This document shows positions 23,260-28,831 of a stretch of DNA of 29,635 nucleotides, one piece after another. The DNA is from SUG2458 sp051872335 (GTDB lineage Bacteria; Bacillota_I; Bacilli_A; RFN20; CAG-826). The notes beneath the pieces were generated by a model that searched no databases, was not told the origin of the DNA, and saw only the letters and a list, made by a program, of their open reading frames with translations. Within the stretch, counting starts at the first letter, position 1. The number at the start of each line of letters is the position of its first letter. The stretch covers positions 1 to 29,635 of the forward strand of contig JBJEDT010000029.1 in the NCBI GenBank assembly GCA_051872335.1, written 5' to 3'. The position numbers were made by a program, and so were the translations under genes.

Positions 23260-23631
23260 ATGTTAGAATTTTTAGTTGGTGCAAGGCTTGTTGCCGCAGA
23301 TGATACTGGTTTTGAAATAGTCGCCTACAATAGGAAAAGATATAGGTTCAACTTTGAAGAATATGAAGGAGATTGTTGTGGCTATAATGAAATAAATTCT
23401 TGTCTTCTTATTGGGGATGAGATAGAACAAAATCCAATTATTACTAAAGTAAAGCATACAACTATTGATGACGAATACTCTCAGAGTTGTGAAATAACTT
23501 TCTTTGGAGTAAGTAAACCTATTTATACTGCCACGATAGAATCAAGCTCTGGTAGCGGTTATTGTTATGGAGCAACTGTAAAATTAACTTGTAAGGAAGA
23601 TGGCTTCGATGAAATTCTAACAAGTTGGTAA
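23260..23631 (+). CDS. Hypothetical protein resembling DUF7448 proteins, 123 residues
   Basis: ATG after AAGGAGAA. A beta-rich protein with EGDCCGYNEIN at 44-54, LLIGDEIEQNPIITKVKH, and a late GSGYCYGATVKL. This is the pattern of small phage/bacterial DUF7448 proteins (a DCC-containing strand, then a GSPI-like and a YYS-like segment). Function unknown. First gene of the P5 unit; the next gene follows after 12 bases. The family assignment is by memory of pattern and should be treated as tentative. Confidence 0.6.
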   Translation: MLEFLVGARLVAADDTGFEIVAYNRKRYRFNFEEYEGDCCGYNEINSCLLIGDEIEQNPIITKVKHTTIDDEYSQSCEITFFGVSKPIYTATIESSSGSGYCYGATVKLTCKEDGFDEILTSW

Positions 23632-23643
23632 CGGAGGAATATC

Positions 23644-24087
23644 ATGTTTATACCTCAATTAAAAGATGTGAAAGATATCTGTCAAAATATTTTAAAAGAC
23701 TGCCGACTTAATCAATCTGATGAATGTTATGGAGATAGTCTTAATTTCTTTATGGAGAACGGATTCTTTTCTGAGGAGTGTTGGAGTCTCGATGTTACTC
23801 TTGCGGCTCTCATTCTTCCTCGATTAATTTGTTTTAAGGACAATACTTCTGGTTATCCAGCATCATTAGTAAAAGAAGATGATGAAGGGCATATTATTGA
23901 AGATGATAAATCTAATCAATTATGGCATGAAATACTCGATAAAATGGTCTATGCCTTTTGGATTATTATAAATGAATGGGGTGGCTATCCTATTGGTTTA
24001 AATGAAAAAGAACGAGAGGAATTGATAGCGGCGAAGAAAGAAGGATTAAAATTATTTGCAGAATACTTTGAATCCTTATGGGATTAA
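23644..24087 (+). CDS. Conserved phage protein of unknown function, 147 residues
   Basis: ATG after ACGGAGGA. Its layout is seen repeatedly in large phage genomes: an N-terminal helix region, SLDVTLAALILPRLICFKDN, SGYPASL, a central WHEILDKMVYAFWI, a gap, and a C-terminal EGLKLFAEYFESLWD. The Trp/Asp/His pattern and the amphipathic C-terminal helix suggest a compact helical fold. No catalytic motif is evident. It sits between two small genes of the P5 unit. Confidence 0.65.
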   Translation: MFIPQLKDVKDICQNILKDCRLNQSDECYGDSLNFFMENGFFSEECWSLDVTLAALILPRLICFKDNTSGYPASLVKEDDEGHIIEDDKSNQLWHEILDKMVYAFWIIINEWGGYPIGLNEKEREELIAAKKEGLKLFAEYFESLWD

Positions 24088-24099
24088 GGAGATGATATA

Positions 24100-24369
24100 A
24101 TGGATTTTAATAAGATTTCTGTTAAGATGAAGTCTAAAGGACAAATGATTGTTTCATATTTTGATAAAACTGATAAGGGATTATTAAAAACAGATGAACA
24201 AATTATTAATTGCACTCGTAAAGAACTTGAAGAGTCACTAAAAGATACCAAAATAAAAATTGAATATGTATCTGAAAAGCCAACGAAATTTCAAATGGGA
24301 GTATTGTATGTTTTGGAAACTCCAAAAGGACAGAGAACTCGCATTTATACTAATCAAATAAATGGTTAA
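24100..24369 (+). CDS. Hypothetical protein, 89 residues
   Basis: ATG after AAGGAGATGATATA, 12 bases after the previous stop. A basic mixed alpha/beta protein (MDFNKISVKMKSKGQMIVSY...). No motif or family recognised. Last gene of the P5 unit, followed by overlapping hairpins. Confidence 0.6.
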   Translation: MDFNKISVKMKSKGQMIVSYFDKTDKGLLKTDEQIINCTRKELEESLKDTKIKIEYVSEKPTKFQMGVLYVLETPKGQRTRIYTNQING

Positions 24370-24401
24370 GTTTTTATTGAAGAATATCCTGTAAAAAATC
24401 A

Positions 24402-24437
24402 CTTCTATTGTAGAAGAGGTTCGCCTCTTACTATTTT
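24402..24437 (+). terminator. UUCG-capped terminator overlapped by an alternative hairpin
   Basis: AAGAGG and CCTCTT (24414-24429) form a stem with a TTCG tetraloop, followed by ACTATTTTT. An upstream stem, CTTCTA (24402-24407) with TAGAAG (24411-24416), shares bases with the terminator arm, so the two exclude each other, as in attenuators. Confidence 0.7.
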
Positions 24438-24454
24438 TACGAGGTGATAAATGT

Positions 24455-24964
24455 ATGCCTTACGCAGATAAGCTTGAAAACGCTGCTATTGCAAAGATTC
24501 CTTATGATTCAAAAACATCAGACTCTTGCAATTGTGGTTGTACTCATGAAGGGCAAAATCCTGAAAATGGTTATTGGGCACCGGGTTGTCCACCAGCTTG
24601 GATGCCGGGATGTCCACCTCCGCCACCATATCCTTACCCATATCCATGCCCTCCTGTAAATCCGGGCGTTGGTTCAATTGAAGCACAAATTACAAAGCTT
24701 TCTAAGAAAGCAAGCGTAATTAGAAAAATGATTGAAAATCTTGTTAATCGCAACAAGCCAATTGTAATCAATATTGGTATGGGCGCAAGCTATAACTTTG
24801 GTTGCTATCTTAATGCTGAACAGACTGAAACAGATTATGGTAAGAGTGTTTTAGAAATGCTTCAAACAGAACTTGAAGCCATCAAAGCAAAAATTGTAGA
24901 ATTAACAGCAGAACTGGAAGTAGCTGATGAGTCAACTGGAGCTATTGAGGAAACAGTGGTATAA
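24455..24964 (+). CDS. Pro/Cys-rich protein with C-terminal coiled coil, possibly virion-associated
   Basis: 169 residues; ATG 24455 after GAGGTGAT, preferred over an ATG at 24451 in another frame. Residues about 24-67 are Cys/Pro/Tyr-rich with short repeats (CNCGCTHEG; GCPPAWMPGCPPPPPYPYPY), like flexible surface or spore-coat type segments. Residues 75-95 and 135-165 are predicted helices (AQITKLSKKASVIRKMIENL; VLEMLQTELEAIKAKIVELT). A middle part reads NKPIVINIGMGASYNFGCYL. There is no signal peptide. No clear promoter was found, so expression may depend on reading through the attenuator-like hairpin upstream. Function unknown; an oligomeric structural role is a guess from composition. Confidence 0.6.
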   Translation: MPYADKLENAAIAKIPYDSKTSDSCNCGCTHEGQNPENGYWAPGCPPAWMPGCPPPPPYPYPYPCPPVNPGVGSIEAQITKLSKKASVIRKMIENLVNRNKPIVINIGMGASYNFGCYLNAEQTETDYGKSVLEMLQTELEAIKAKIVELTAELEVADESTGAIEETVV

Positions 24965-24965
24965 T

Positions 24966-25006
24966 TTGAGCGAGGGCGGCAATAGTCGTCCTCAAACTCT
25001 TTACTT
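24966..25006 (+). terminator. Terminator fused to promoter P6
   Basis: GGGCGGC and GTCGTCC pair around AATA, extended by TTTGA with TCAAA, then CTCTTTACTTTT. The T-rich run contains the P6 -35. Confidence 0.65.
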
Positions 25007-25028
25007 TTAGTTTAAAATATGATATAAT
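25000..25028 (+). promoter_or_regulatory. Promoter P6
   Basis: TTTACT at 25000-25005, 17-bp spacer, TATAAT at 25023-25028 preceded by TGA. It drives the 51-residue gene. Confidence 0.8.
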
Positions 25029-25057
25029 ATATATGTAAGATAAAGGAGGAACTTATA

Positions 25058-25213
25058 ATGAGCGATATTTATGAAAAGGAAGAATTTGAAATTATTTGCG
25101 AGGAATGTAGCAAACCATTTATTTCTTATGATTCTTATGGAACTCTTTGCCCTGATTGCTGGGATAAGATTGTTCTTAGCGATATGAAAGAAGAGGGTAA
25201 AAATATTGGATAA
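25058..25213 (+). CDS. Small zinc-ribbon protein, 51 residues
   Basis: ATG after AAAGGAGGA. Two CxxC knuckles are visible, ICEEC at 13-17 and LCPDC at 30-34, spaced as in small zinc ribbons. The rest is acidic and short (MSDIYEKEEFE...EEGKNIG). It is a monocistronic gene between P6 and P7. It may be a nucleic-acid or polymerase-binding adaptor, but the sequence only supports metal binding. Confidence 0.65.
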   Translation: MSDIYEKEEFEIICEECSKPFISYDSYGTLCPDCWDKIVLSDMKEEGKNIG

Positions 25214-25231
25214 TTATTAGTCATAAAAATA

Positions 25232-25260
25232 TTGACTAATATTATAAACTGTGATATAAT
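25232..25260 (+). promoter_or_regulatory. Promoter P7 (for a non-coding RNA)
   Basis: TTGACT at 25232-25237, 17-bp spacer, TATAAT at 25255-25260 preceded by TGA. No gene follows before P8, only structured sequence. Confidence 0.85.
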
Positions 25261-25266
25261 AAGTAA

Positions 25267-25396
25267 GGAGAAAACGAAGTAAGACCCGTTTCTTCTATAC
25301 TAAGGCTTGCCGGCTCGCCGGTAAGTTGGGGAACAATAAACAACGCCTCCCCGTGGTGTTCTCTGGTAACGATTGGTAATCGGCTGAAGTTGTTTA
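25267..25396 (+). ncRNA. Structured small RNA candidate with own promoter
   Basis: About 130 nt lie between P7 and P8 without a reading frame. CTTGCCGGC and GCCGGTAAG form a near-perfect hairpin around TC. GGGGA (25328-25332) can pair with TCCCC (25348-25352), while ACGCC (25343-25347) pairs with GGTGT (25355-25359), a possible pseudoknot. CGATT/AATCG form a further hairpin. TAAACAAC (25337-25344) and GTTGTTTA (25389-25396) could close or rearrange the whole. The class is not recognised. Confidence 0.65.
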
Positions 25397-25400
25397 AAGA

Positions 25401-25429
25401 TTGACAAAAATTCTAAAATATGATATAAT
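25401..25429 (+). promoter_or_regulatory. Promoter P8
   Basis: TTGACA at 25401-25406, 17-bp spacer, TATAAT at 25424-25429 preceded by TGA. The transcript would begin a few bases before the next gene's ribosome binding site, so its leader is very short. Confidence 0.85.
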
Positions 25430-25448
25430 ATATAAGGAGATTGAAAAT

Positions 25449-25586
25449 ATGTTAAAATGTTTTTGCAAACATAAATGGAGTGTTTTAAATAAAACTGAGA
25501 TTACCCATGAATTTGGATGGTATAAAACAGTTTATATTTTAGTTTGTGAAAAGTGTGGTAAAATTGAAAAAGTTGAGATTAAATAA
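25449..25586 (+). CDS. Small zinc-binding protein, 45 residues
   Basis: ATG 25449 after AAGGAGATTG; upstream in-frame codons lie inside promoter P8 and cannot be the start. Cysteines at CFCKHKW and LVCEKCGKIEK give C-x-C...CxxC with a His, a likely zinc knuckle of the type seen in many short phage proteins. Monocistronic between P8 and the tRNA genes. Function unknown. Confidence 0.6.
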   Translation: MLKCFCKHKWSVLNKTEITHEFGWYKTVYILVCEKCGKIEKVEIK

Positions 25587-25587
25587 C

Positions 25588-25616
25588 TTGACTTTTTTAT
25601 GGAAATATGATATAAT
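25588..25616 (+). promoter_or_regulatory. Promoter P9 (tRNA-Gln)
   Basis: TTGACT at 25588-25593, 17-bp spacer, TATAAT at 25611-25616 preceded by TGA. It begins right after the stop codon and 13 bases before the tRNA. Confidence 0.85.
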
Positions 25617-25628
25617 ATTTATAGAGAA

Positions 25629-25755
25629 TGGGGTATAGCCAAGTGGTAAGGCAACGGACTTTCGATGATAATATAAGAACTTTGATTGGTGCATAATCCA
25701 ATATCATCGTCCAGACTCCGTCATTCCGCTGGTTCGAATCCAGCTACCCCAACCA
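25629..25755 (+). tRNA. tRNA-Gln (TTG) interrupted in the anticodon loop
   Basis: Acceptor TGGGGTA pairs with TACCCCA, discriminator A and an encoded CCA follow. U1-A72 is a glutamine identity feature. The D-arm region and the T-arm (GCTGG, TTCGAAT, CCAGC) are normal. The anticodon stem ACGGA/TCCGT holds CTTT, then a 51-nt insert, then GAC. Without the insert the loop is CTTTGAC with anticodon TTG and the tRNA is canonical. The insert is listed separately. Confidence 0.88.
25663..25713 (+). other. tRNA-like insert in tRNA-Gln (position 35/36), 51 nt
   Basis: The ends are fixed by the host tRNA and cannot slide. The insert starts with CGATGAT, which pairs over 7 bp with ATCATCG near its end. 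A 5-bp hairpin ATTGG/CCAAT with loop TGCATAAT is stacked directly on it, as a T-arm is on an acceptor stem. It terminates in T-CCA. This is the acceptor/T-arm top half of a tRNA with discriminator U73 and CCA. Confidence 0.8.
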
Positions 25756-25763
25756 CTTAAATC

Positions 25764-25792
25764 TTAACAATTTCTATAAAATATGATATAAT
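25764..25792 (+). promoter_or_regulatory. Promoter P10 (tRNA-Leu)
   Basis: TTAACA at 25764-25769, 17-bp spacer, TATAAT at 25787-25792 preceded by TGA. It lies between tRNA-Gln and tRNA-Leu. Confidence 0.8.
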
Positions 25793-25812
25793 ATTTATAG
25801 AAAATGAGAAAC

Positions 25813-25899
25813 GGCGATGTGGTGCAATTGGCGAGACACACAGGACTTAAAATCCTGCACGAAGATACATTGAGGATTCGAACTCCTCCATCGCTACCA
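25813..25899 (+). tRNA. tRNA-Leu (TAA)
   Basis: 87 nt. Acceptor GGCGATG pairs with CATCGCT, then A-CCA. Anticodon stem CAGGA/TCCTG encloses CTTAAAA (anticodon TAA). It has a long class II variable arm and a T-arm GAGGA/TCCTC with TTCGAAC. Uninterrupted. Confidence 0.93.
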
Positions 25900-25902
25900 G
25901 TA

Positions 25903-25972
25903 AATAAAGGAGATAGTAGAATTAGCTACTCTACGATAAAGGTAACTCACGCCTTTCTCCTTTTATTTTATT
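25903..25972 (+). terminator. Large branched terminator after tRNA-Leu
   Basis: AAATAAAGGAGA pairs with TCTCCTTTTATTT with one bulge, enclosing hairpins AGTAG/CTACT and AAGG/CCTT. The descending arm is T-rich (CCTTTTATTTTATTT). Confidence 0.65.
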
Positions 25973-26007
25973 TAAGTGAGTAATTTAGTAATTTGAAGGT
26001 GAGTTTA

Positions 26008-26886
26008 ATGATAGGAATTTATAAAATTCAAAATTTAATTAATGGTAAAATTTATATTGGTCAAAGTGTACACATACAGGCTCGTTTTAATCAACATAAA
26101 AATGAAGCAAAGAATGGAAACACAAGACCATTGTATAATGCCATTAGAAAATATGGTATTGAGAATTTTTCTTTTGAAATTATAGAAGAATGTTCAAAAG
26201 AAATGCTAAATGAACGAGAAATATATTGGATTAAAAAATATGATTCATTTCATAATGGATATAATTTAACGCCGGGCGGCAATGAACCATATAAAGTTGA
26301 TATAGATTTGATATATTCCTTATGGAATAACGGGAAATCTCAAAAAGAAATAGCTAAAATTACTAATGTTAGCAAAACATCAGTTTATAATTATTTATGT
26401 GATTATCCAAATTATAGTGTTACTGAAAGTAATAGACGAGGAGGAAAGCTTGCCTATGAAACAGCCATTAAAAATGGTAATATAAAATATCGACTTAATC
26501 CCAATTCAACTTCAATAATTCAATATACATTATCTGGAGAATATATAAAGGATTGGTCTTCACAAAATCAAATTGAAAGAGAACTTGGTATTGATTCTGA
26601 TTTAATAGGAAGAGTATTAAATGGCAAACAAAAACAAGCAGGTGGTTTTCAATGGAAAAGAGCTGGTGAAGAACCAAAAGATATTACAAAAGAAGTTCGG
26701 TCTAGATTAGGAGTAATTCAATATGATTTAGATGGAAATGAAATTAATAGATTTCCTAGTGTGAAAGCAGCAGCCATTGCGATGAAATGTGACCCAAAAA
26801 ATATATCACGAGTGTGTAAGAAAGAAAACAATAGAAAAACGGCTTGTGGTTATAAATGGGAATATGATTATACAGTTTATTTATAA
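26008..26886 (+). CDS. GIY-YIG homing endonuclease with HTH and NUMOD-type repeats
   Basis: 292 residues; ATG 26008 after GAAGGTGAG (a TTG upstream lies in that site). The GIY-YIG domain is at 1-90: GIYKI, IYIGQS, Arg26 and His30, Glu71 (LNEREIYWIKKYDS) and GYNLTPGGNEP. A helix-turn-helix at about 107-131 (GKSQKEIAKITNVSKTSVYNYL) follows. Two NUMOD1/IENR1-type units complete it: IIQYTLSGEYIKDWSS...GGFQWKR and VIQYDLDGNEINRFPSVKAA...GYKWEY. This is the layout of free-standing phage homing endonucleases. It probably cuts intron-less or element-less alleles; its location within the tRNA cluster suggests that a tRNA or the adjacent RNA is its target, but no intron boundary is visible around it. 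Confidence 0.9.
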   Translation: MIGIYKIQNLINGKIYIGQSVHIQARFNQHKNEAKNGNTRPLYNAIRKYGIENFSFEIIEECSKEMLNEREIYWIKKYDSFHNGYNLTPGGNEPYKVDIDLIYSLWNNGKSQKEIAKITNVSKTSVYNYLCDYPNYSVTESNRRGGKLAYETAIKNGNIKYRLNPNSTSIIQYTLSGEYIKDWSSQNQIERELGIDSDLIGRVLNGKQKQAGGFQWKRAGEEPKDITKEVRSRLGVIQYDLDGNEINRFPSVKAAAIAMKCDPKNISRVCKKENNRKTACGYKWEYDYTVYL

Positions 26887-26889
26887 AAC

Positions 26890-26936
26890 AAAGAAATCTT
26901 CTGGGCTTAGCGACGCCCTTTGAAAGTCGCTACCTC
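26890..26936 (+). ncRNA. H-type pseudoknot candidate upstream of tRNA-Lys
   Basis: GGGC (26903-26906) pairs with GCCC (26915-26918). The TAGCGAC in its loop (26908-26914) pairs with GTCGCTA (26926-26932). Loop lengths of 1, 0 and 7 nt are sterically good for an H-type pseudoknot. An outer AAAGA/TCTTT pair may enclose it. It ends about 10 nt before the tRNA. Confidence 0.6.
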
Positions 26937-26941
26937 TTTCT

Positions 26942-27017
26942 GTGCCGTTAGTTCAGCAGGAAGAACACCATCCTTTTAAGATGGGAGTCCGGAGTTCGAA
27001 TCTCCGACGGCACACCA
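26942..27017 (+). tRNA. tRNA-Lys (TTT)
   Basis: Acceptor GTGCCGT with ACGGCAC, A-CCA. D-stem GTTC/GAAC. Anticodon stem CCATC/GATGG encloses CTTTTAA (TTT). T-arm CGGAG/CTCCG with TTCGAAT. Canonical and uninterrupted. Confidence 0.95.
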
Positions 27018-27023
27018 ACATAA

Positions 27024-27099
27024 TGCGGGTTAGAGAAACGGTATCTCGCAAGCCTCATAAGCTTGAGATAGGTGGTTCGACTCCATCACCACGCAACCA
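27024..27099 (+). tRNA. tRNA-Met (CAT) with a bulged acceptor stem
   Basis: D-stem GAGA/TCTC, anticodon stem CAAGC/GCTTG around CTCATAA (CAT), T-arm GGTGG/CCATC with TTCGACT, encoded CCA. The acceptor 5' strand TGCGGGT pairs with ACCACGCA only if the A at 27091 is bulged out. Elongator versus initiator cannot be decided with confidence; a CAT tRNA modified to read ATA is also possible. Confidence 0.85.
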
Positions 27100-27100
27100 T

Positions 27101-27862
27101 TGGTCGGAGTAAAGACTTTAAACTTACTCAATTGGTTTGAATAGCAACCTATAGCTATTACCGGTTCTCGATGTAAAAATCCTGAGTAAAATCGAAAATC
27201 TATGGTACTGGCAGACTATAGTACGCCGACTGCCAGCGGCGGTAAAGCGTTTTGAGGGTTTTATATAAAAAATCCTCTGACCTTAGAAAGAAGTTGGATG
27301 GTCTATAAAAGTAAACTTCTTCCCAGTCCTTTCAGAGGTTAGGGCTATAATATAATCGTCTGGTCGGTTTCTTTGCAGGTTCTTTAATAAATATCGACAA
27401 TGAAAAGTAACGCTGTAAGGGTTGAAAGTCCTCGTTCTATTAAATTTCACCGAAGGCAGGTAATCGGGCGGCTCTCAAGGTGGAGCGGCGAAAATTAGAA
27501 CTGGTTTAATAGAAAGAAAATGGTGCTATATGACTTGCCTTCACGAGGCGGCACTGTTATTACTAAAAATTATTTAAGACACGTTCAGCAAGTTAGTTTC
27601 AAATAATTTTAATGATTTGATTTCTTGGTTTTTCTCACCTCATTGTGTCTTGTAAAAATAAAATGAGGTTTGAATAGGTTCCGGCTCCGAATAGATTGGT
27701 GATTTTAGAGAAGTTTGTTAATTTTGTAAACTCTTAGTTTTAAGGAAACTAAATTAATAGAAAATTAAACGGTGCGGTTAAGTCTTCAACAAATCGTTAC
27801 TTTGGGATGAAAGACAAGATAGCTATCGGGTTGGTAAACCTCGCTGCGGCAGAAGCTTCCTA
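27101..27862 (+). ncRNA. Giant structured RNA candidate (ROOL/GOLLD-like)
   Basis: About 760 nt without a plausible reading frame between tRNA-Met and a riboswitch. Perfect helices visible by eye: 27208-27214 with 27230-27236 (CTGGCAG/CTGCCAG); 27274-27280 with 27332-27338 enclosing 27288-27295 with 27314-27321; 27436-27444 with 27505-27513; 27452-27458 with 27536-27542; 27576-27582 with 27645-27651; 27638-27644 with 27662-27668; and 27734-27740 with 27746-27752. Several cross, implying pseudoknots. Size, tRNA neighbourhood and a phage of a rumen-type host match what is known of ROOL and GOLLD RNAs. I could not match a consensus, so the class is unproven. Confidence 0.7.
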
Positions 27863-27867
27863 TTTAA

Positions 27868-27950
27868 TATTTGGCAAACTTATTGAAAAATAAGGACGCA
27901 AAACTACAGGGTCTAATCCTTTAAGGAATGACAGCCAGTTGCTCTTAATC
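27868..27950 (+). promoter_or_regulatory. c-di-GMP-I (GEMM-I) riboswitch
   Basis: It matches the GEMM-I consensus in order: GGCAAAC, a hairpin CTTAT/ATAAG with loop TGAAAA, GGACGCAAAACTACAGGGTC then TAA, a hairpin TCCTT/AAGGA, GACAGCCAGTTGC. The GG of GGCAAAC suits the c-di-GMP-sensing subtype more than the cGAMP one, though this needs alignment. A second TTGCTCT at 27959-27965 repeats the 3' strand of P1 (27939-27945) and could compete for it. It lies about 30 nt before the ribosome binding site of the cohesin-dockerin gene. Confidence 0.88.
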
Positions 27951-27982
27951 AATAAGATTGCTCTAAAAATGGAGTGATTTTA

Positions 27983-28723
27983 ATGAAAAAGATTTTTAAG
28001 AAACTGCTGGGCATTGGTATTGCGGCAGTTATGGTGCTTGGGAATTGTTTAGTGGCTTCAGCAAATGAATCAGTAGCAACTCTTAAATTATCAGATGCTA
28101 ATGCAATTGCTGGAAAACTTGTAACAGTAAATTTAACAATGGAAACTGGCAATCTTTGTGCCGGCTATAATGTTGATATTGAATATGATGAGAGATTAAC
28201 TCCTAAATCCGTAGAGGGTGTAGCGGCGACTTGTCAGATAGAAAATGTTATAACATTAGTTAATTTTACTGGAACATATTTTGCAGATAATGAAATCCAT
28301 TCTTCAATAACTTTTGAAGTTCCAAAAGATGTTGAAGTTGGAACTGAGTTTGAAGTAAAGTTTGCAAATATTGGAAATTTTACAACAGATACTGCAGAAT
28401 TTGAAAATCGTAATCTTATAAACTCTACAATTACTGTTATAGAAGCACCAGCAGAAAATAGTATTTCAACTTACCTTATCTTTAACGAAGGTTCTAAAGA
28501 AGCTGAAGTAGGTTTAAGAGGAGATGCAAATAATAATGGTTCGGTTGATGTTCTTGATGCTATTGCTCTATGCAAGGAAGTTATGGGCAATAAGAGTCTT
28601 GAAGCTAATGAAAAGTTCTTCGGAGACGTAAATCAGGATGGTAAAATTGATTTGATGGACGTTATTAGTGTTTGCAAATTTACACTTAATACTGATAAAG
28701 ATTGGAATACGATTGATAAATGA
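27983..28723 (+). CDS. Secreted cohesin-dockerin protein
   Basis: 246 residues. ATG 27983 follows GGAGTGATTTTA; an in-frame GTG at 27974 lies inside that site. Residues 1-27 are a signal peptide (MKKIFKKLLGIGIAAVMVLG ending near ASA-NE). Residues about 29-152 resemble a cohesin domain (ATLKLSDANAIAGKLVTVNL; YNVDIEYDERLTP; late NLINSTITV). Residues 179-235 form a type I dockerin with two calcium-binding repeats: GDANNNGSVDVLDAIALCKEV and GDVNQDGKIDLMDVISVCKF. The protein could bridge cellulosome or amylosome components on a Ruminococcus-like host surface. It is preceded by the c-di-GMP riboswitch, so expression probably follows host second-messenger state. Likely acquired from a host; base use is similar to its neighbours. 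Confidence 0.85.
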   Translation: MKKIFKKLLGIGIAAVMVLGNCLVASANESVATLKLSDANAIAGKLVTVNLTMETGNLCAGYNVDIEYDERLTPKSVEGVAATCQIENVITLVNFTGTYFADNEIHSSITFEVPKDVEVGTEFEVKFANIGNFTTDTAEFENRNLINSTITVIEAPAENSISTYLIFNEGSKEAEVGLRGDANNNGSVDVLDAIALCKEVMGNKSLEANEKFFGDVNQDGKIDLMDVISVCKFTLNTDKDWNTIDK

Positions 28724-28725
28724 AA

Positions 28726-28747
28726 TGACCTCAAGTAGTTGAGGTCA
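28726..28747 (+). terminator. Perfect 9-bp hairpin after the cohesin-dockerin gene
   Basis: TGACCTCAA and TTGAGGTCA pair around GTAG, three bases after the stop. There is no T-tract, and a tRNA-like gene starts 7 bases later. It may be a processing signal or a leaky terminator. Confidence 0.6.
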
Positions 28748-28753
28748 ATATAC

Positions 28754-28831
28754 GGGAGTGTAGTTTAATAGGAAGAATAATAACAGTATTAATACGGTTA
28801 GATGAGGGTTCGAATCCTTCCGCTTCTGCCA
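28754..28831 (+). tRNA. Aberrant tRNA-like gene, anticodon unclear
   Basis: Acceptor GGGAGTG pairs with CGCTTCT (wobbles at 1, 3 and 6), then G-CCA. D-stem GTTT/GAAT and T-arm GAGGG/CCTTC with TTCGAAT are recognisable. The 24 nt between the D-arm and T-stem do not give a normal anticodon arm: the best fold is AACAG/CGGTT with an A-G mismatch and an 8-nt loop TATTAATA. It may be a pseudo-tRNA, a tRNA with a specialised role, or a decoding tRNA with an odd loop. Confidence 0.55.

Noticed and set aside
24444..24659. Alternative + frame starting just before the Pro-rich gene
   Set aside because: The frame at 24455 has a better-placed ribosome binding site, runs for 169 codons and has meaningful repeats and helices.
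12412..25306. Shared 11-mer TATACTAAGGC before the terminator at 12418 and in the small RNA at 25296
   Set aside because: Flanks differ, and an 11-nt match in 30 kb of AT-rich sequence is weak evidence for a related element.
25663..25713. Group I or archaeal-type (bulge-helix-bulge) intron in the tRNAs
   Set aside because: The inserts are 50-63 nt, with no P7/P3 core, no terminal G, and no 4-bp helix flanked by 3-nt bulges at the junctions.
26008..26886. Homing endonuclease as evidence of a group I intron around it
   Set aside because: No intron core or interrupted gene could be recognised on either side; it looks free-standing.
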